Part shown: piece by piece, positions 1-8,089 of the stretch
How the letters are laid out: each line of letters begins with the position of its first letter
Position numbering within the stretch: position 1 is the first letter of the stretch
Made by a program: the position numbers and the translations under genes
Notes under the pieces: generated by a model
The model's input: only the letters and a program-made list of their open reading frames with translations
What the model was told of the DNA's origin: nothing
Databases searched by the model: none
Source of the DNA: JAAETI01 sp964195945
GTDB taxonomy: Bacteria; Actinomycetota; Acidimicrobiia; Spongiisociales; UBA5794
NCBI GenBank assembly: GCA_964195945.1
Contig: CAXMRC010000147.1
Location: 1 to 37,469, forward strand
Reading direction: 5' to 3'
DNA: 37,469 nucleotides

Positions 1-177
1 TCCTTGCATGGACCATCTGACGAGGTCTTGCGAGAGACGGTGCGCCATGACAATGGGGACCTCACCATTCAATCTCCCGCAGGCAAGATACGTCTCGTCA
101 ATGGTTCAGACGGATGGATGCGCTACAACCACTACCTCGAAGAGCGCAACATTGACCCACACGTCGAGGAGGCGTGA
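1..177 (+). CDS. 3' end of an unrecognised protein (5' end outside window)
   Basis: Reading frame 1 is open from the first base to a TGA at 175-177 and gives 58 residues ending in DPHVEEA. The residues look like a real protein tail: mixed charged and aromatic residues (DGWMRYNHYLEERN) and no low-complexity stretch. The start lies upstream of the window. I do not recognise the family. It is on the opposite strand to the transketolase operon and is separated from it by about 420 bases and a hairpin terminator, so it probably belongs to a different transcription unit. Confidence 0.5.
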   Translation, partial: SLHGPSDEVLRETVRHDNGDLTIQSPAGKIRLVNGSDGWMRYNHYLEERNIDPHVEEA

Positions 178-599
178 GAAGCTAAGAGCTCAATTCGATT
201 GGCTCGCTTCGAAGGCCGACGATTGATTGTCGCCCGACCGTCACGAAGCATTGGCGCAAACCCTCCTGGGCGTATTTCTCGGAGCTCCAACGGCCGAACC
301 CGTTCGGGATTGGCCGCACATATCGCTCACCGCCCGATACGATATCGAGCACCCACCTGCGCTCTCGATCCGGCCAATCCTGAGCGGTCGCGTAGTGCTA
401 GGCAGCTACCGCGATTTGGAACACTATGCCAGGTAGGTCAAAACCAGTGACGCTGAGCCCGTGCGGGACGTAGCAGCACTCCGATGTCGAGGAGCTGTCG
501 AATCAGATCATCTTTGGAGTCGAAATGCGCGTAAAACGCGCCTCGGGTGTATAAGTCAAAGAGGCCGTCCCTCGGGGCGGCCTCTTCTTCAAATCTGAT
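178..599. other. intergenic stretch with one doubtful small ORF
   Basis: Between the 3' end of the first gene and the transketolase stop there is no convincing gene. A 69-codon plus-strand ORF begins with TTG at 227 and ends at 436. It has no visible ribosome site and no recognised motif, so I do not call it a gene. A 6-bp stem, GCGCGT/ACGCGC with an AAA loop, lies at 527-541, and the operon terminator follows at 559-586. Confidence 0.5.
559..586 (-). terminator. terminator of the transketolase operon (possibly bidirectional)
   Basis: Inverted repeat with outer arms GAGGCCG (561-567) and CGGCCTC (578-584). Inner CCC/GGG pairing and flanking A/T pairs extend the stem. It begins 13 bases past the transketolase C-subunit stop. 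Read leftwards, the hairpin is followed by TTTGACTT, a modest U-rich tail. Read rightwards it is followed by CTTC, so it may also stop transcription arriving from the left. Confidence 0.75.
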
Positions 600-1565
600 T
601 TACAGGTTCGTCTCCGCCAGAGCCGCCAAGTCAGGGGCTGTCAACCCGTTCTCCTTCATCAGGAATGCATGGTCACCGAGCTTCTGGAACTTGTCGCCCA
701 GGCTGGCAATCACCTGTTTCGGAGCATCGGCGACACCGGCTTTGTACTCCGCAACCGCCCCTCCCAGGCCGCCTATCGAGCTGTGTTCTTCAACTGTTAC
801 GACGAGCGCGTTCTCGGAGAACACCTTGTCCAGCATCTCTGTGTCCAACGGTTTCACGGTATGCATGTCGACAACCCGGGTCGAAATCCCTTTGCTCTCG
901 AGGATGTCGGCGGCGCCGACCGCATCAGAGAGGAGCGATCCGCTCGATACGAACGCAACATCGCTGCCAGTTCGATACTCGATGGCTTTGCCGATCTGAA
1001 AATCGAAGTCCTCGGGATACATCACGGGGTATCCCGGACCGCCGGTGAGCCGCATATAGACCGGTCCCTCGTGCTCGATGCAGGCGTAAAGAGCCTTGTG
1101 AGTTGAGAGCGGATCCGACGGGGCGATGACGGTGAAGTTCGGGATCGCTCTGACGACGGCGATGTCGTCCATGGCGTAGTGAGTATTCCCCAGCGGGCCG
1201 AAACGAACCCCGGCTTCGATACCGATAACCGTCACGTTCACATTCATGTAGCCCAGGGCGGCGCGCATCTGCTCGGCCGGGCGCATCGGCACCATGGCTG
1301 CCAAGCCCACAGCAAACGGGCGAAGCCCCTCGAGCGCAAGGCCGGCTGAGAAATCGATCAGATTCTGTTCGGCGATTCCAACGTCAAAGAACCTGTCGGG
1401 ATAGGTGTCCTTGAATTCAACAAGCCGTGCCGTTGGGGTGAGGTCGGCACTCAGGGCGACCATTTCTGGATAGTCGGCGGCCAGCATCACCAGGGTGTCT
1501 CCCTGCGCTGAGCGGTGACCCTTCTCGGACCATTCCTGCAATTTGTCCAATGCTGCTTTGTTCAT
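600..1565 (-). CDS. transketolase, C-terminal subunit
   Basis: A 321-residue protein holding the pyrimidine-binding and C-terminal domains of transketolase. With the upstream gene it should form a two-subunit ThDP enzyme that moves a two-carbon ketol unit from a ketose to an aldehyde. The ThDP-activating Glu is seen in DVGIAEQNLI (E66). A GNTHYAMDDIA segment near residues 126-136 is in the usual place for substrate contacts. Length fits split transketolases, including apulose-4-phosphate transketolase (AptAB) and sulfofructose transketolase (SqwGH), both known as separate N and C subunits in sugar clusters. The ATG at 1565 is chosen because the family N-terminus starts there and GGAAG lies 8 bases upstream. 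It starts 16 bases after the N subunit stops. Being in a specialised operon argues against the housekeeping pentose-phosphate role. Confidence 0.9.
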   Translation of the reverse strand: MNKAALDKLQEWSEKGHRSAQGDTLVMLAADYPEMVALSADLTPTARLVEFKDTYPDRFFDVGIAEQNLIDFSAGLALEGLRPFAVGLAAMVPMRPAEQMRAALGYMNVNVTVIGIEAGVRFGPLGNTHYAMDDIAVVRAIPNFTVIAPSDPLSTHKALYACIEHEGPVYMRLTGGPGYPVMYPEDFDFQIGKAIEYRTGSDVAFVSSGSLLSDAVGAADILESKGISTRVVDMHTVKPLDTEMLDKVFSENALVVTVEEHSSIGGLGGAVAEYKAGVADAPKQVIASLGDKFQKLGDHAFLMKENGLTAPDLAALAETNL

Positions 1566-1581
1566 GTCGTCTTCCCGCCCG

Positions 1582-2418
1582 CTACGCGTTCTCAAGGTCC
1601 GCGACGGCTTGTTCGTATTGGTCCTTGTTCATCGGCCGGGCATGCCAGTTGAGACTGCCCTCCATGAACGAAATGCCTTTGCCCTTGGTTGTGTTGGCAA
1701 TGATCATGTGCGGCTTCCCGTTGCTGGAATCCTTCATCCCCTCCAGGGCCTCAAGCACGCTGGACGCGTCATTTCCGTCTTCGATGACCAGAACGTCCCA
1801 GCCCGCAGCTCTCCACAGCGCTTCGACATCAACATCCATGATGTCTTTGGTGGTTCCGGCCAACTGGACGAAATTGCGGTCGATGATGGCGATGAGGTTG
1901 TCCAGTTTGTACTTGACGGCGTTCATGGCCGCTTCCCAGATGACTCCCTCGTTGCACTCTCCATCACCGACGAGGCAGAACACCTTGTGACCCTCGCCCT
2001 TGACCTTCGCTGCCTTGGCCATCCCGCACGCAACGGCGAACCCGTTGCCGAGGCTTCCCGACGACACCTCGATGCCGTATTGCGGGTTTCGAGTGGGATG
2101 ACCGGCGAGGAAGCTTCCGTCGCCCTTGAACGTGGCCATCTGTTCTTCCGTGATGTAGCCGGCTTCGCCGAGTGCGGAGTACAAGGCAAGGCAGGCATGG
2201 CCCTTGCTCTGCACGAAGCGATCCCGGTCCGCCATCGTGGGGTTCTTGGGGTCGTTGTTCATGACTCCAAAGAACAGGCTGGCCACGATTTCAATGCTTG
2301 ACAGGGCCGGACCGAAGTGGGCGCCGCGGCCACCCGCGGCATATCCCATTTCGATGACATCCCGGCGCATCAGAGCAGCCTTCTCCTCGACGAGATCAAC
2401 CGTTTCTGTGTTTGCCAT
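1582..2418 (-). CDS. transketolase, N-terminal subunit
   Basis: A 278-residue protein matching the ThDP diphosphate-binding domain of transketolase. SKGHA is at 71-75, the ThDP/Mg motif starts GDGECNEG at 151-158 with DRN at 180-182, and the closing motif KGKGISFMEG...NWH is at 245-259. The start at 2418 is supported by CGGAGAAAC just upstream; longer upstream frames lack family sequence. It is the fourth enzyme of the operon aldehyde dehydrogenase, CoA-transferase, lyase, N subunit, C subunit. The acceptor is probably glyceraldehyde 3-phosphate, giving xylulose 5-phosphate, as in other catabolic split transketolases. The donor is unknown; the IolB product 5-dehydro-2-deoxygluconate is my leading candidate, because its keto group sits next to a free CH2OH. 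Confidence 0.9.
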   Translation of the reverse strand: MANTETVDLVEEKAALMRRDVIEMGYAAGGRGAHFGPALSSIEIVASLFFGVMNNDPKNPTMADRDRFVQSKGHACLALYSALGEAGYITEEQMATFKGDGSFLAGHPTRNPQYGIEVSSGSLGNGFAVACGMAKAAKVKGEGHKVFCLVGDGECNEGVIWEAAMNAVKYKLDNLIAIIDRNFVQLAGTTKDIMDVDVEALWRAAGWDVLVIEDGNDASSVLEALEGMKDSSNGKPHMIIANTTKGKGISFMEGSLNWHARPMNKDQYEQAVADLENA

Positions 2419-2450
2419 GTTGTTTCTCCGTACGCGATTGCTGCATGCTG

Positions 2451-3341
2451 TTAGTCGGTGGCCGGGATTCTGAACTGATGCCCGCTGAACTGTCCGGTCG
2501 GTATTACTGAGGCTTGCCATTTCGCGAGTTCGATCATCTTCGGGATATCGACGCCAAGTTCGTATCCCATTTCAGACAGCATGAACGCCAGATCTTCCGT
2601 AGCCAGGTTTCCGGACGCCCCGGGGGCAAAGGGACAGCCACCCAGGCCACCGAGGGTCGATTGCACTTTGTCGACGCCAAGCTCGATGGCAGCCAGGGTA
2701 TTGACCATTCCCATGTTCCGGGTGTCGTGAATATGAACCTGCAGATCCAGCAACGGGTATTCGGTCCTGACGGCTTCAATGATTCGGCGAACCTGAGCAG
2801 GGTTGGCGATCCCAATTGTGTCGCAGAGATTGACGGTCCGGATTCCGCTGTCGACATAGGGCTTCAGAAACGGCACAACGTCGTCTTTGCTCTTCATCCC
2901 CTCAAACGGGCAACCGAATGTGGTGGACAGATCCAGACAGACGTCCATCTGTGGATAGGCATCCAGAATCGCCTGCAATCCGGCAAAGGACTCTTCGTGT
3001 GTCCGCCTGATGTTGGCCTTGTTGTGGCTCTCACTCAGCGATACGACGTAGGACACTGATTTCAGACCGGATTCCCAGGCCGCTTCTGCACCACGCAGAT
3101 TCGGCACCAGTGCAAAGAGATCTGCATCCGGGTATCTGCCAACGATGCGCGAAGCCAATTCCCCGGCATCTCTCATTTGCGGAATTGCCTTTGGACTGAC
3201 GAAAGAAGTTATTTGCAGATGCCTCAATCCGGCAGCCAGCAGCCCTTCGACAATGCGAACCTTCGTCTCTAACGGGATGTACTCATCCACCATCTGAAAG
3301 CCGTCACGGGGCCCGACTTCATAAAGTTCGATCTTCGTCAT
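2451..3341 (-). CDS. HMG-CoA lyase-family protein (DRE-TIM lyase), substrate unknown
   Basis: A 296-residue single-domain TIM barrel that aligns along its full length with hydroxymethylglutaryl-CoA lyase. Metal and catalytic residues are present: E8 and R12/D13 in YEVGPRDG, H203 and H205 in HIHD, and the Cys loop GGLGGCPFAPGASGN with C236 and N245. The usual acidic residue before TSFVSP (E72 in the human enzyme, from memory) is replaced by Q43, and the family LQNE after RDG is changed to FQMVDE. This suggests a substrate other than HMG-CoA, perhaps a smaller hydroxyacyl-CoA. The start ATG overlaps the CoA-transferase stop by 4 bases (ATGA), indicating translational coupling. An ordinary role in leucine breakdown is less likely because no leucine pathway genes are nearby. 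Confidence 0.8.
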   Translation of the reverse strand: MTKIELYEVGPRDGFQMVDEYIPLETKVRIVEGLLAAGLRHLQITSFVSPKAIPQMRDAGELASRIVGRYPDADLFALVPNLRGAEAAWESGLKSVSYVVSLSESHNKANIRRTHEESFAGLQAILDAYPQMDVCLDLSTTFGCPFEGMKSKDDVVPFLKPYVDSGIRTVNLCDTIGIANPAQVRRIIEAVRTEYPLLDLQVHIHDTRNMGMVNTLAAIELGVDKVQSTLGGLGGCPFAPGASGNLATEDLAFMLSEMGYELGVDIPKMIELAKWQASVIPTGQFSGHQFRIPATD

Positions 3342-4801
3342 GATCCCTTCTCCAGCATGGTGCCTTCCTCGTTGAGCCGCCGGTACCACCCAAACGCCGC
3401 TTCGGGTAGCTGGGGATGGTGTCCGCCGCACTGCTCACGTGCAGTCTGCAGGTAGGCCGCTAATTGCCCCCGATAGGGTTCAGATGCGCAGTGGGTGACG
3501 ATGGCGTCGGCCCGTTCTCCGTCATCTAGCCCGCGGAGGTCGGCGATGCCGTGCTCGGTGACGACGATGTCGACATCGTGCTCACCGATGTCCTGGTGGG
3601 ACACCATCGGGACGATGTTCGAAATCGCACCGCCCTTGGCCGTGGAGGGGATGAGGACCACGGAGAGACCGGCGTTTTGGGCGAAACTCGCTCCGCCGCC
3701 GATCCCGTTCACAACCCGGCTCCCGGCGATATGGCTGGAGTTCACATTGCCGTAGACGTCAATCTCAAGAGCGGTGTTCAGGGCAACCAGCCCCAGCCGG
3801 CCGATCACTTCGGCGTTATTGGTGATGTCGCCGTTGCGGATAACCAGGTGCTCGCGCAGATTCGGAGTGTCGTGCAGGATCTGCTCCACCCGCTCACTCA
3901 TGCCCAACCCGCCGGCTGATAGCGCTGTGGCCTTCCCGGACGCGAGGAGTTCCAGCACTGGCTCTGTGATGCCACCGCAGAAGAACTGGAGGTCGCGGAA
4001 GCTGGACTGCTGGAACGCGTCGGCGATGGAATCGGCGAGGCTGCCGAAGCCGGTCTGAATCGGCGGGAGATGCCCCGTCTTGTGGACCTCTAGTTCGAGA
4101 AAGTTGAACAGGTGGTCGGCGATGGTCTTTGTCACCGCGGTGCCCGACGGCTGCGGTCCCGTTCGTTCCGGGATGTCTGTCTCGACGATGTACCGGATCT
4201 TCTTCGGGTCGACCGGGATTCCCGATTTACCGATTCGCTGACTGGTGCGGACCAGCGGGATCGGCTGCGTATCGGGCGCTGCTGCCGGGATGTATACGTC
4301 GTGTAGCTCTCGCAGGACCTCTGGCTGGGCGGTGTTGACCTCGACGATGATTTCGGTGGCTGCATCCATCAGGTAGTGAGTCATACCGATGGAACTGGTG
4401 GGGATGAGGTTCCCGTCTTCGTCGAATCCCAGCGCTTCGACCACCGCGACATCGATCCGTCCGAAGCTGCGGTTTCTGAGCAGCCGGGGCATCTTGCTCA
4501 TCTGTTGCTCGACGTAGCGGAGAGAACCGTTGTTGGCTTGAGCAGCGAGGGTGCGACTGGCCACCATCGGAGCCCGCCGGGATACGAGTTCGGCCGCACC
4601 GAGTTTCTCGTCCAGCCATGGCACATTGGCGCCGGTGATCAGCTCGAACGACAGGTCTTCACCGTTCTGCTTGCGTTGCACAAGAGCCTCGACAACAGCT
4701 TTGGGATAGCCCGCCATGGCGTATCCGCTCATGGCGACGGTCACGCCATTGCCGATTGAGGCGGCCGCCTCCTCGGCTGTTGTAACGCGGTTGTCGTTCA
4801 A
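3338..4801 (-). CDS. acetyl-CoA hydrolase/CoA-transferase family protein
   Basis: A 487-residue member of the acetyl-CoA hydrolase/succinyl-CoA:acetate CoA-transferase family (Cat1/AarC type). The expected catalytic Glu is probably E280 in FFCGGITEPV, the position that forms the glutamyl-CoA intermediate. The C-terminal half has the family signature GGGASF, PSTAKGGAISNIVPMVSH and VTEHGIADLRG. Length is usual for the family. The start is a TTG at 4801 with GGAGAAG just upstream. It begins 25 bases after the aldehyde dehydrogenase stops and overlaps the lyase start by 4 bases. By position it would take the acyl-CoA made by the dehydrogenase, either releasing the acid while conserving the thioester in another CoA, or moving CoA for the lyase. 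The donor and acceptor acids cannot be read from sequence. Confidence 0.85.
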   Translation of the reverse strand: MNDNRVTTAEEAAASIGNGVTVAMSGYAMAGYPKAVVEALVQRKQNGEDLSFELITGANVPWLDEKLGAAELVSRRAPMVASRTLAAQANNGSLRYVEQQMSKMPRLLRNRSFGRIDVAVVEALGFDEDGNLIPTSSIGMTHYLMDAATEIIVEVNTAQPEVLRELHDVYIPAAAPDTQPIPLVRTSQRIGKSGIPVDPKKIRYIVETDIPERTGPQPSGTAVTKTIADHLFNFLELEVHKTGHLPPIQTGFGSLADSIADAFQQSSFRDLQFFCGGITEPVLELLASGKATALSAGGLGMSERVEQILHDTPNLREHLVIRNGDITNNAEVIGRLGLVALNTALEIDVYGNVNSSHIAGSRVVNGIGGGASFAQNAGLSVVLIPSTAKGGAISNIVPMVSHQDIGEHDVDIVVTEHGIADLRGLDDGERADAIVTHCASEPYRGQLAAYLQTAREQCGGHHPQLPEAAFGWYRRLNEEGTMLEKGS

Positions 4802-4826
4802 GGTCTTCTCCAGATCCCCGGCTGCT

Positions 4827-6239
4827 TCACCCGCGAGCCGTGAAGCCGGAGAACAGTTCCTCGTCGGTGGGTTGGAAGCTGGGGATCTCGCGGATGACCC
4901 AGGTGTTATTCATGTAGTGCTTGAGGGCAATGTTCTCCGATATGCCATTGCCGCCCCACGTTCCGCAGCCCAGCGAGTGGGTGAACGGCATTCCGCTTAC
5001 CCAGCTGCCGCCGTTGGTTGCAGCCTGAGGCTGGTTGACGACCACACGAGTCGTATAGGTTCCCAATGCCAGCTTCTCTACGTTCTCAGGTGTTGCAGAG
5101 AAGATCCCGCATGAATGTCCGTGTCCCGAATATGCGTGGTTCTCATTGGTGATGCGGATGGCCTCGTCAATGCTGCTGCTCTTGTACACAGTTGTTATAA
5201 GGCTCATCTTCTCGCCGCTGAAGGGCGACGTTTCGCCGGTCTTGTCCTCTTCAACCAGCAGAAAGCTGGTTCCCTCGGGAACATCGAGGCCGGCCAGTTC
5301 GGCAATATTGCTCACCGGCGACGCCACGATGTGCCTATTGATCATGTGGTTGGCAGGCCATTCAGGCCAGATGGCCTTCTTCAGCTTCTCCTTCTCATCC
5401 GCATTGAGCAGGTGGGCACCGACTTTGCGGAACTCGGCCAGCATGTCGGCATATACCGACTCGTCGATCACAACCGCGTTGTCACAGGAACATCCGGCGG
5501 CAAGGTCGAATGTCTTGCTGGCTTTGATCTTGGTTGCTGCATCAGCAAGATCGGCGGTCTTATCGATGATGATGATGGCGTTGCCTGCGCCGACACCGAA
5601 GGCCGGCGTTCCTGAGCTGTGGGCGGCGCGAACCATGGGTTGGCCACCCGTGGCGATCACCAGATCGCATTGCTTCATCAGCTCATTCGTCTTCGGAATC
5701 GAAGGATCCTCGATGGTGATGAACAGATCCTCTGGCGCGCCATACTTCTTCATGACGGCCCGAAGCAGGTTCGTGACTTTGCGGGTGGTCAGCTTGCTCC
5801 TGGGATGGGGGGAGAAGATGACTGCGTCCCGGGCCTTGACCACAAAGATGGCCTGAGTCAGCGGATGAAACTCTCCCTGGGTACTGGGTACCAGCGAACC
5901 GATGACACCAACCGGCTTCGCGATACGGACAAGCCCCTTCTCGGGGATCTCCTCGACTACACCAACGCTCCTGGCATCCTTGACGTCATAGAGGATTCCC
6001 CGGCATTTGCCGGCGACTTTGGCAACCTTCGAAGGGACATCACCCAACTGGCATTCCTGGAATGAGAACTCGGCTATCTCCTGCAGAAGCTCATCATTTG
6101 CGGCGATCTCCCAGGTGATAGCAGCGGCGAGTTCATCCACCTTCTCCTGTGAGAATCCTTCCGCTATTTTCTGTGCATTCCGTGCTCGACCTATCAGTTC
6201 GGAAATGTAGGCCGTGATATCCAAATCGCTCTGGCTCAT
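4827..6239 (-). CDS. CoA-acylating aldehyde dehydrogenase
   Basis: A 470-residue aldehyde dehydrogenase of the acylating branch (AdhE N-domain, EutE/PduP, SauS-like), which oxidises an aldehyde with NAD(P)+ and CoA to acyl-CoA. The nucleophile is probably C250 in FDLAAGCSCDN, matching the Cys of the ICASEQ segment in AdhE. GVGAGN is at 215-220, and the C-terminal LGCGTWGGNGISEN (423-436) is typical of acylating enzymes. I chose the ATG at 6239 because GAGGG lies 7 bases upstream; an in-frame start at 6269 would add ten residues. The ATG overlaps the stop of a 62-codon ORF (ATGA). It is the first large enzyme of the operator-controlled operon. Sulfoacetaldehyde dehydrogenase is a relative, but there is no sulfonate gene in this operon, so the aldehyde is left open. 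Confidence 0.88.
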   Translation of the reverse strand: MSQSDLDITAYISELIGRARNAQKIAEGFSQEKVDELAAAITWEIAANDELLQEIAEFSFQECQLGDVPSKVAKVAGKCRGILYDVKDARSVGVVEEIPEKGLVRIAKPVGVIGSLVPSTQGEFHPLTQAIFVVKARDAVIFSPHPRSKLTTRKVTNLLRAVMKKYGAPEDLFITIEDPSIPKTNELMKQCDLVIATGGQPMVRAAHSSGTPAFGVGAGNAIIIIDKTADLADAATKIKASKTFDLAAGCSCDNAVVIDESVYADMLAEFRKVGAHLLNADEKEKLKKAIWPEWPANHMINRHIVASPVSNIAELAGLDVPEGTSFLLVEEDKTGETSPFSGEKMSLITTVYKSSSIDEAIRITNENHAYSGHGHSCGIFSATPENVEKLALGTYTTRVVVNQPQAATNGGSWVSGMPFTHSLGCGTWGGNGISENIALKHYMNNTWVIREIPSFQPTDEELFSGFTARG

Positions 6240-6424
6240 AAGTACCCTCGATAAACAATCTGTTTCCATCGCCTCAATACCTGCGTTGGGGCCCCTAGCG
6301 TCTGGTATGGATCGCCCGGAGTAACGCTATCCGGACCGAGGATGACGGTGCGAGCCGCTACACCGGCACGCAGGTTCGGCAGGATCTCTCGTTCAAACCA
6401 AACCGACGGCCTCGATGCGACCAA
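6236..6424 (-). CDS. small leader ORF translationally coupled to the aldehyde dehydrogenase
   Basis: A 62-codon ORF with a TTG start at 6424 preceded by GGAGG at five bases. Its TGA overlaps the ATG of the aldehyde dehydrogenase in an ATGA arrangement, the usual sign of coupled translation. It lies wholly in the 245-base gap between the kinase and the dehydrogenase, downstream of the operator at 6466-6479. The peptide is basic with several Trp and Tyr (for example LRRWKQIVYRGYL at the end) and has no membrane segment or known motif. It may be a real small protein, a translated leader, or chance. The good ribosome site and exact overlap make me favour translation; the function is unknown. Confidence 0.5.
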   Translation of the reverse strand: MVASRPSVWFEREILPNLRAGVAARTVILGPDSVTPGDPYQTLGAPTQVLRRWKQIVYRGYL

Positions 6425-6465
6425 GGAACCCTCCAGCTGTCCTCAGCCGATACTACCCCCGATCG

Positions 6466-6479
6466 TTGGAACGTTCCAA
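6466..6479 (-). promoter_or_regulatory. operator 1 with promoter for the aldehyde dehydrogenase-transketolase operon
   Basis: Perfect 14-bp palindrome TTGGAACGTTCCAA with a central CG, the style of LacI-family operators. On the minus strand a good -10, TAAAAT, occupies 6482-6487, overlapping the kinase stop codon and just upstream of the operator; I see no clear -35. The start of transcription would fall in the operator, leaving a leader of about 235 bases that contains the small ORF. The same palindrome, or its 12-bp core, occurs at 15059-15070 and 15160-15173. Confidence 0.75.
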
Positions 6480-6484
6480 TTATT

Positions 6485-8041
6485 TTACGGCGAGGGATCT
6501 GGGTTCCCGGGCGAGTGCGTGGAGGGCTTGCTGACCCCCCCGGAGGTTGTCGAATCGACCGCCCACGTCGCCGCACGGATCGCCGGGTACAGCGCTAGGT
6601 ACTGCCGGTAGCTCCTGTCGTACTGCGGCGTCTCGGTTGGAGTCAGAGTGTGGGCAACACCCGTCCAATCGCTGAGGTCGTCGATCGCTTTGTCACCGGC
6701 GGCGACGGCACCGAGAAAGGCATCTCCGAGCACTGCTCCACCGCCGGCGGAGGACATCTCTTGCTCGATCCTTGCTACATCGGACACAATCTGCGGCCAG
6801 ATATCTCCCGTCGTTCCACCTCCGACCGCGACGACTCGACCGATCGGTGCGTTGGCGCCTCGCAATGCGTCGAGGTTGTGGCGGATCCCGTAGGCGACAC
6901 CCTCGAGGATCGCCCTGAACATCTCCGGCCGGCCGTGCGCCAGCGACAACCCGGCGAAGACCCCACGCGCATCAGGATCGTTGATCGGCGTCCGCTCACC
7001 CGAGAAGTAGGGCAACACGATCAGCCCATCGCTTCCCGGCGACACCGTCGCCGCCTCGGCGAACAACTGCTTGAAGCCGATGTTCTCCGCAAGGTTGCGG
7101 CGGAACCAATCCGTGAGCGATCCCGTCGTTGCCATACCCGCCGCCACGGTGCGGCTCCCCGGGAACGCACCCGGCAATAGCCACATGCCGGGAGCCGGGG
7201 TGGGGTTCTCAGCGACCAGGACGAAGAATGCCGTGCTTCCGTACATCAACATCAGATCGCCCGAATGTACCGCACCGACACCGACCGCTTCGCTAAGCGC
7301 ATCCACGGCACCCACGGCGACCGGCGTTCCGGCGCTGAGACCGGTGGCTTCAGCGGTGGCCTCGGTGACTGTGCCGGCAAGCTCCTGGCTCCATCCCAGC
7401 CGAGGCAGACGATCGATGGCGACGAGGAGATCGCTGAACTCGTCCGACCAAGCATGCCGGTCGGCGTCATACAGCAGCATGCTGTGCGCCGCCGTGTGGT
7501 GGTCGATGACGTGCTCCCCGGTGAGCCGGAAGACCACGTAGCTGCTGGCGGTCGTAAGCATCGCTGTCCGCGCCCAAATTTCCGGCTCATTCTGCTGGAG
7601 CCACATCATCTTCGGGGTCACGGCCTGACTCGACAGATCCATGCCCGCCCGAGCATGGATCTCTTCCCCGCCGACAATCCGCTCCAACTCAGCTATCTGG
7701 TCGCTGGCCCGGGCGTCTACTCCGTAGAGGACCGCGGGGCGCAGCGGCCTGCCCTTGGCATCGAGCGGCAGCAGGCACGGGCCGATGGCGCTCACCCCGA
7801 TACCCGAGACGTTCTTCCCTGAATACTCGGTCTCGTTGAACAGGGTCTGGCAAAGGTGGACGAAGTCGTGCCACCAGACACCGTCGGCGTCCTGCTCGGC
7901 CCAGCCGGGATGGGGGATCGACATCTCGTGCCGGATCGACGCGGTCGCAACCGTGGTGCCGTCGGCATCGACAAGCGCCGCCTTGGAACTCGATGATCCA
8001 ATATCGACACCAAGGTAGAGAGGTGAGGTAGTGGGGCTCAT
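6485..8041 (-). CDS. FGGY-family carbohydrate kinase
   Basis: A 518-residue sugar kinase with the two actin-like domains of the FGGY family (xylulokinase, ribulokinase, apulose kinase and relatives). The phosphate loop is DIGSSSSKA (13-21). The catalytic Asp is D247 in VGAVDALSEAVG, and the C-domain carries SGERTP and the adenosine-binding GGGTTG. It phosphorylates a free sugar or polyol with ATP; the exact substrate is not readable. It lies 48 bases after the SMP-30 gene and is probably cotranscribed with it. The ATG at 8041 has only a weak ribosome site. The last 25 or so residues are Ser/Pro/Thr-rich and look disordered. It could feed a phosphorylated ketose to the transketolase (as in apiose breakdown) or serve as a non-homologous substitute for IolC. 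Confidence 0.88.
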   Translation of the reverse strand: MSPTTSPLYLGVDIGSSSSKAALVDADGTTVATASIRHEMSIPHPGWAEQDADGVWWHDFVHLCQTLFNETEYSGKNVSGIGVSAIGPCLLPLDAKGRPLRPAVLYGVDARASDQIAELERIVGGEEIHARAGMDLSSQAVTPKMMWLQQNEPEIWARTAMLTTASSYVVFRLTGEHVIDHHTAAHSMLLYDADRHAWSDEFSDLLVAIDRLPRLGWSQELAGTVTEATAEATGLSAGTPVAVGAVDALSEAVGVGAVHSGDLMLMYGSTAFFVLVAENPTPAPGMWLLPGAFPGSRTVAAGMATTGSLTDWFRRNLAENIGFKQLFAEAATVSPGSDGLIVLPYFSGERTPINDPDARGVFAGLSLAHGRPEMFRAILEGVAYGIRHNLDALRGANAPIGRVVAVGGGTTGDIWPQIVSDVARIEQEMSSAGGGAVLGDAFLGAVAAGDKAIDDLSDWTGVAHTLTPTETPQYDRSYRQYLALYPAIRAATWAVDSTTSGGVSKPSTHSPGNPDPSP

Positions 8042-8089
8042 GGGTTCAATGGTGGCACATCAGCGCACCAGGACACTTGTGATCGGGTG

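Noticed and set aside
227..436. 69-codon plus-strand ORF before the transketolase operon
   Set aside because: TTG start without a ribosome site and no recognisable feature; left as part of an intergenic stretch.
2514..3059. Long plus-strand ORFs opposite the lyase gene, and similar long antisense frames elsewhere (for example 1543-2301, 5146-5856, 20778-21644, 22914-23705)
   Set aside because: They mirror strongly supported genes on the other strand, have no family motifs or ribosome sites, and are common by-products of GC-rich coding sequence.
600..6239. Sulfoquinovose (sulfo-transketolase) pathway as the explanation for split transketolase, acylating dehydrogenase and the TauE/SafE gene
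   Set aside because: No sulfoquinovosidase, sulfosugar isomerase or sulfonate enzyme is present, the TauE/SafE gene is about 14 kb away in another unit, and iolB shares the operator. Kept only as an alternative for enzyme specificity.
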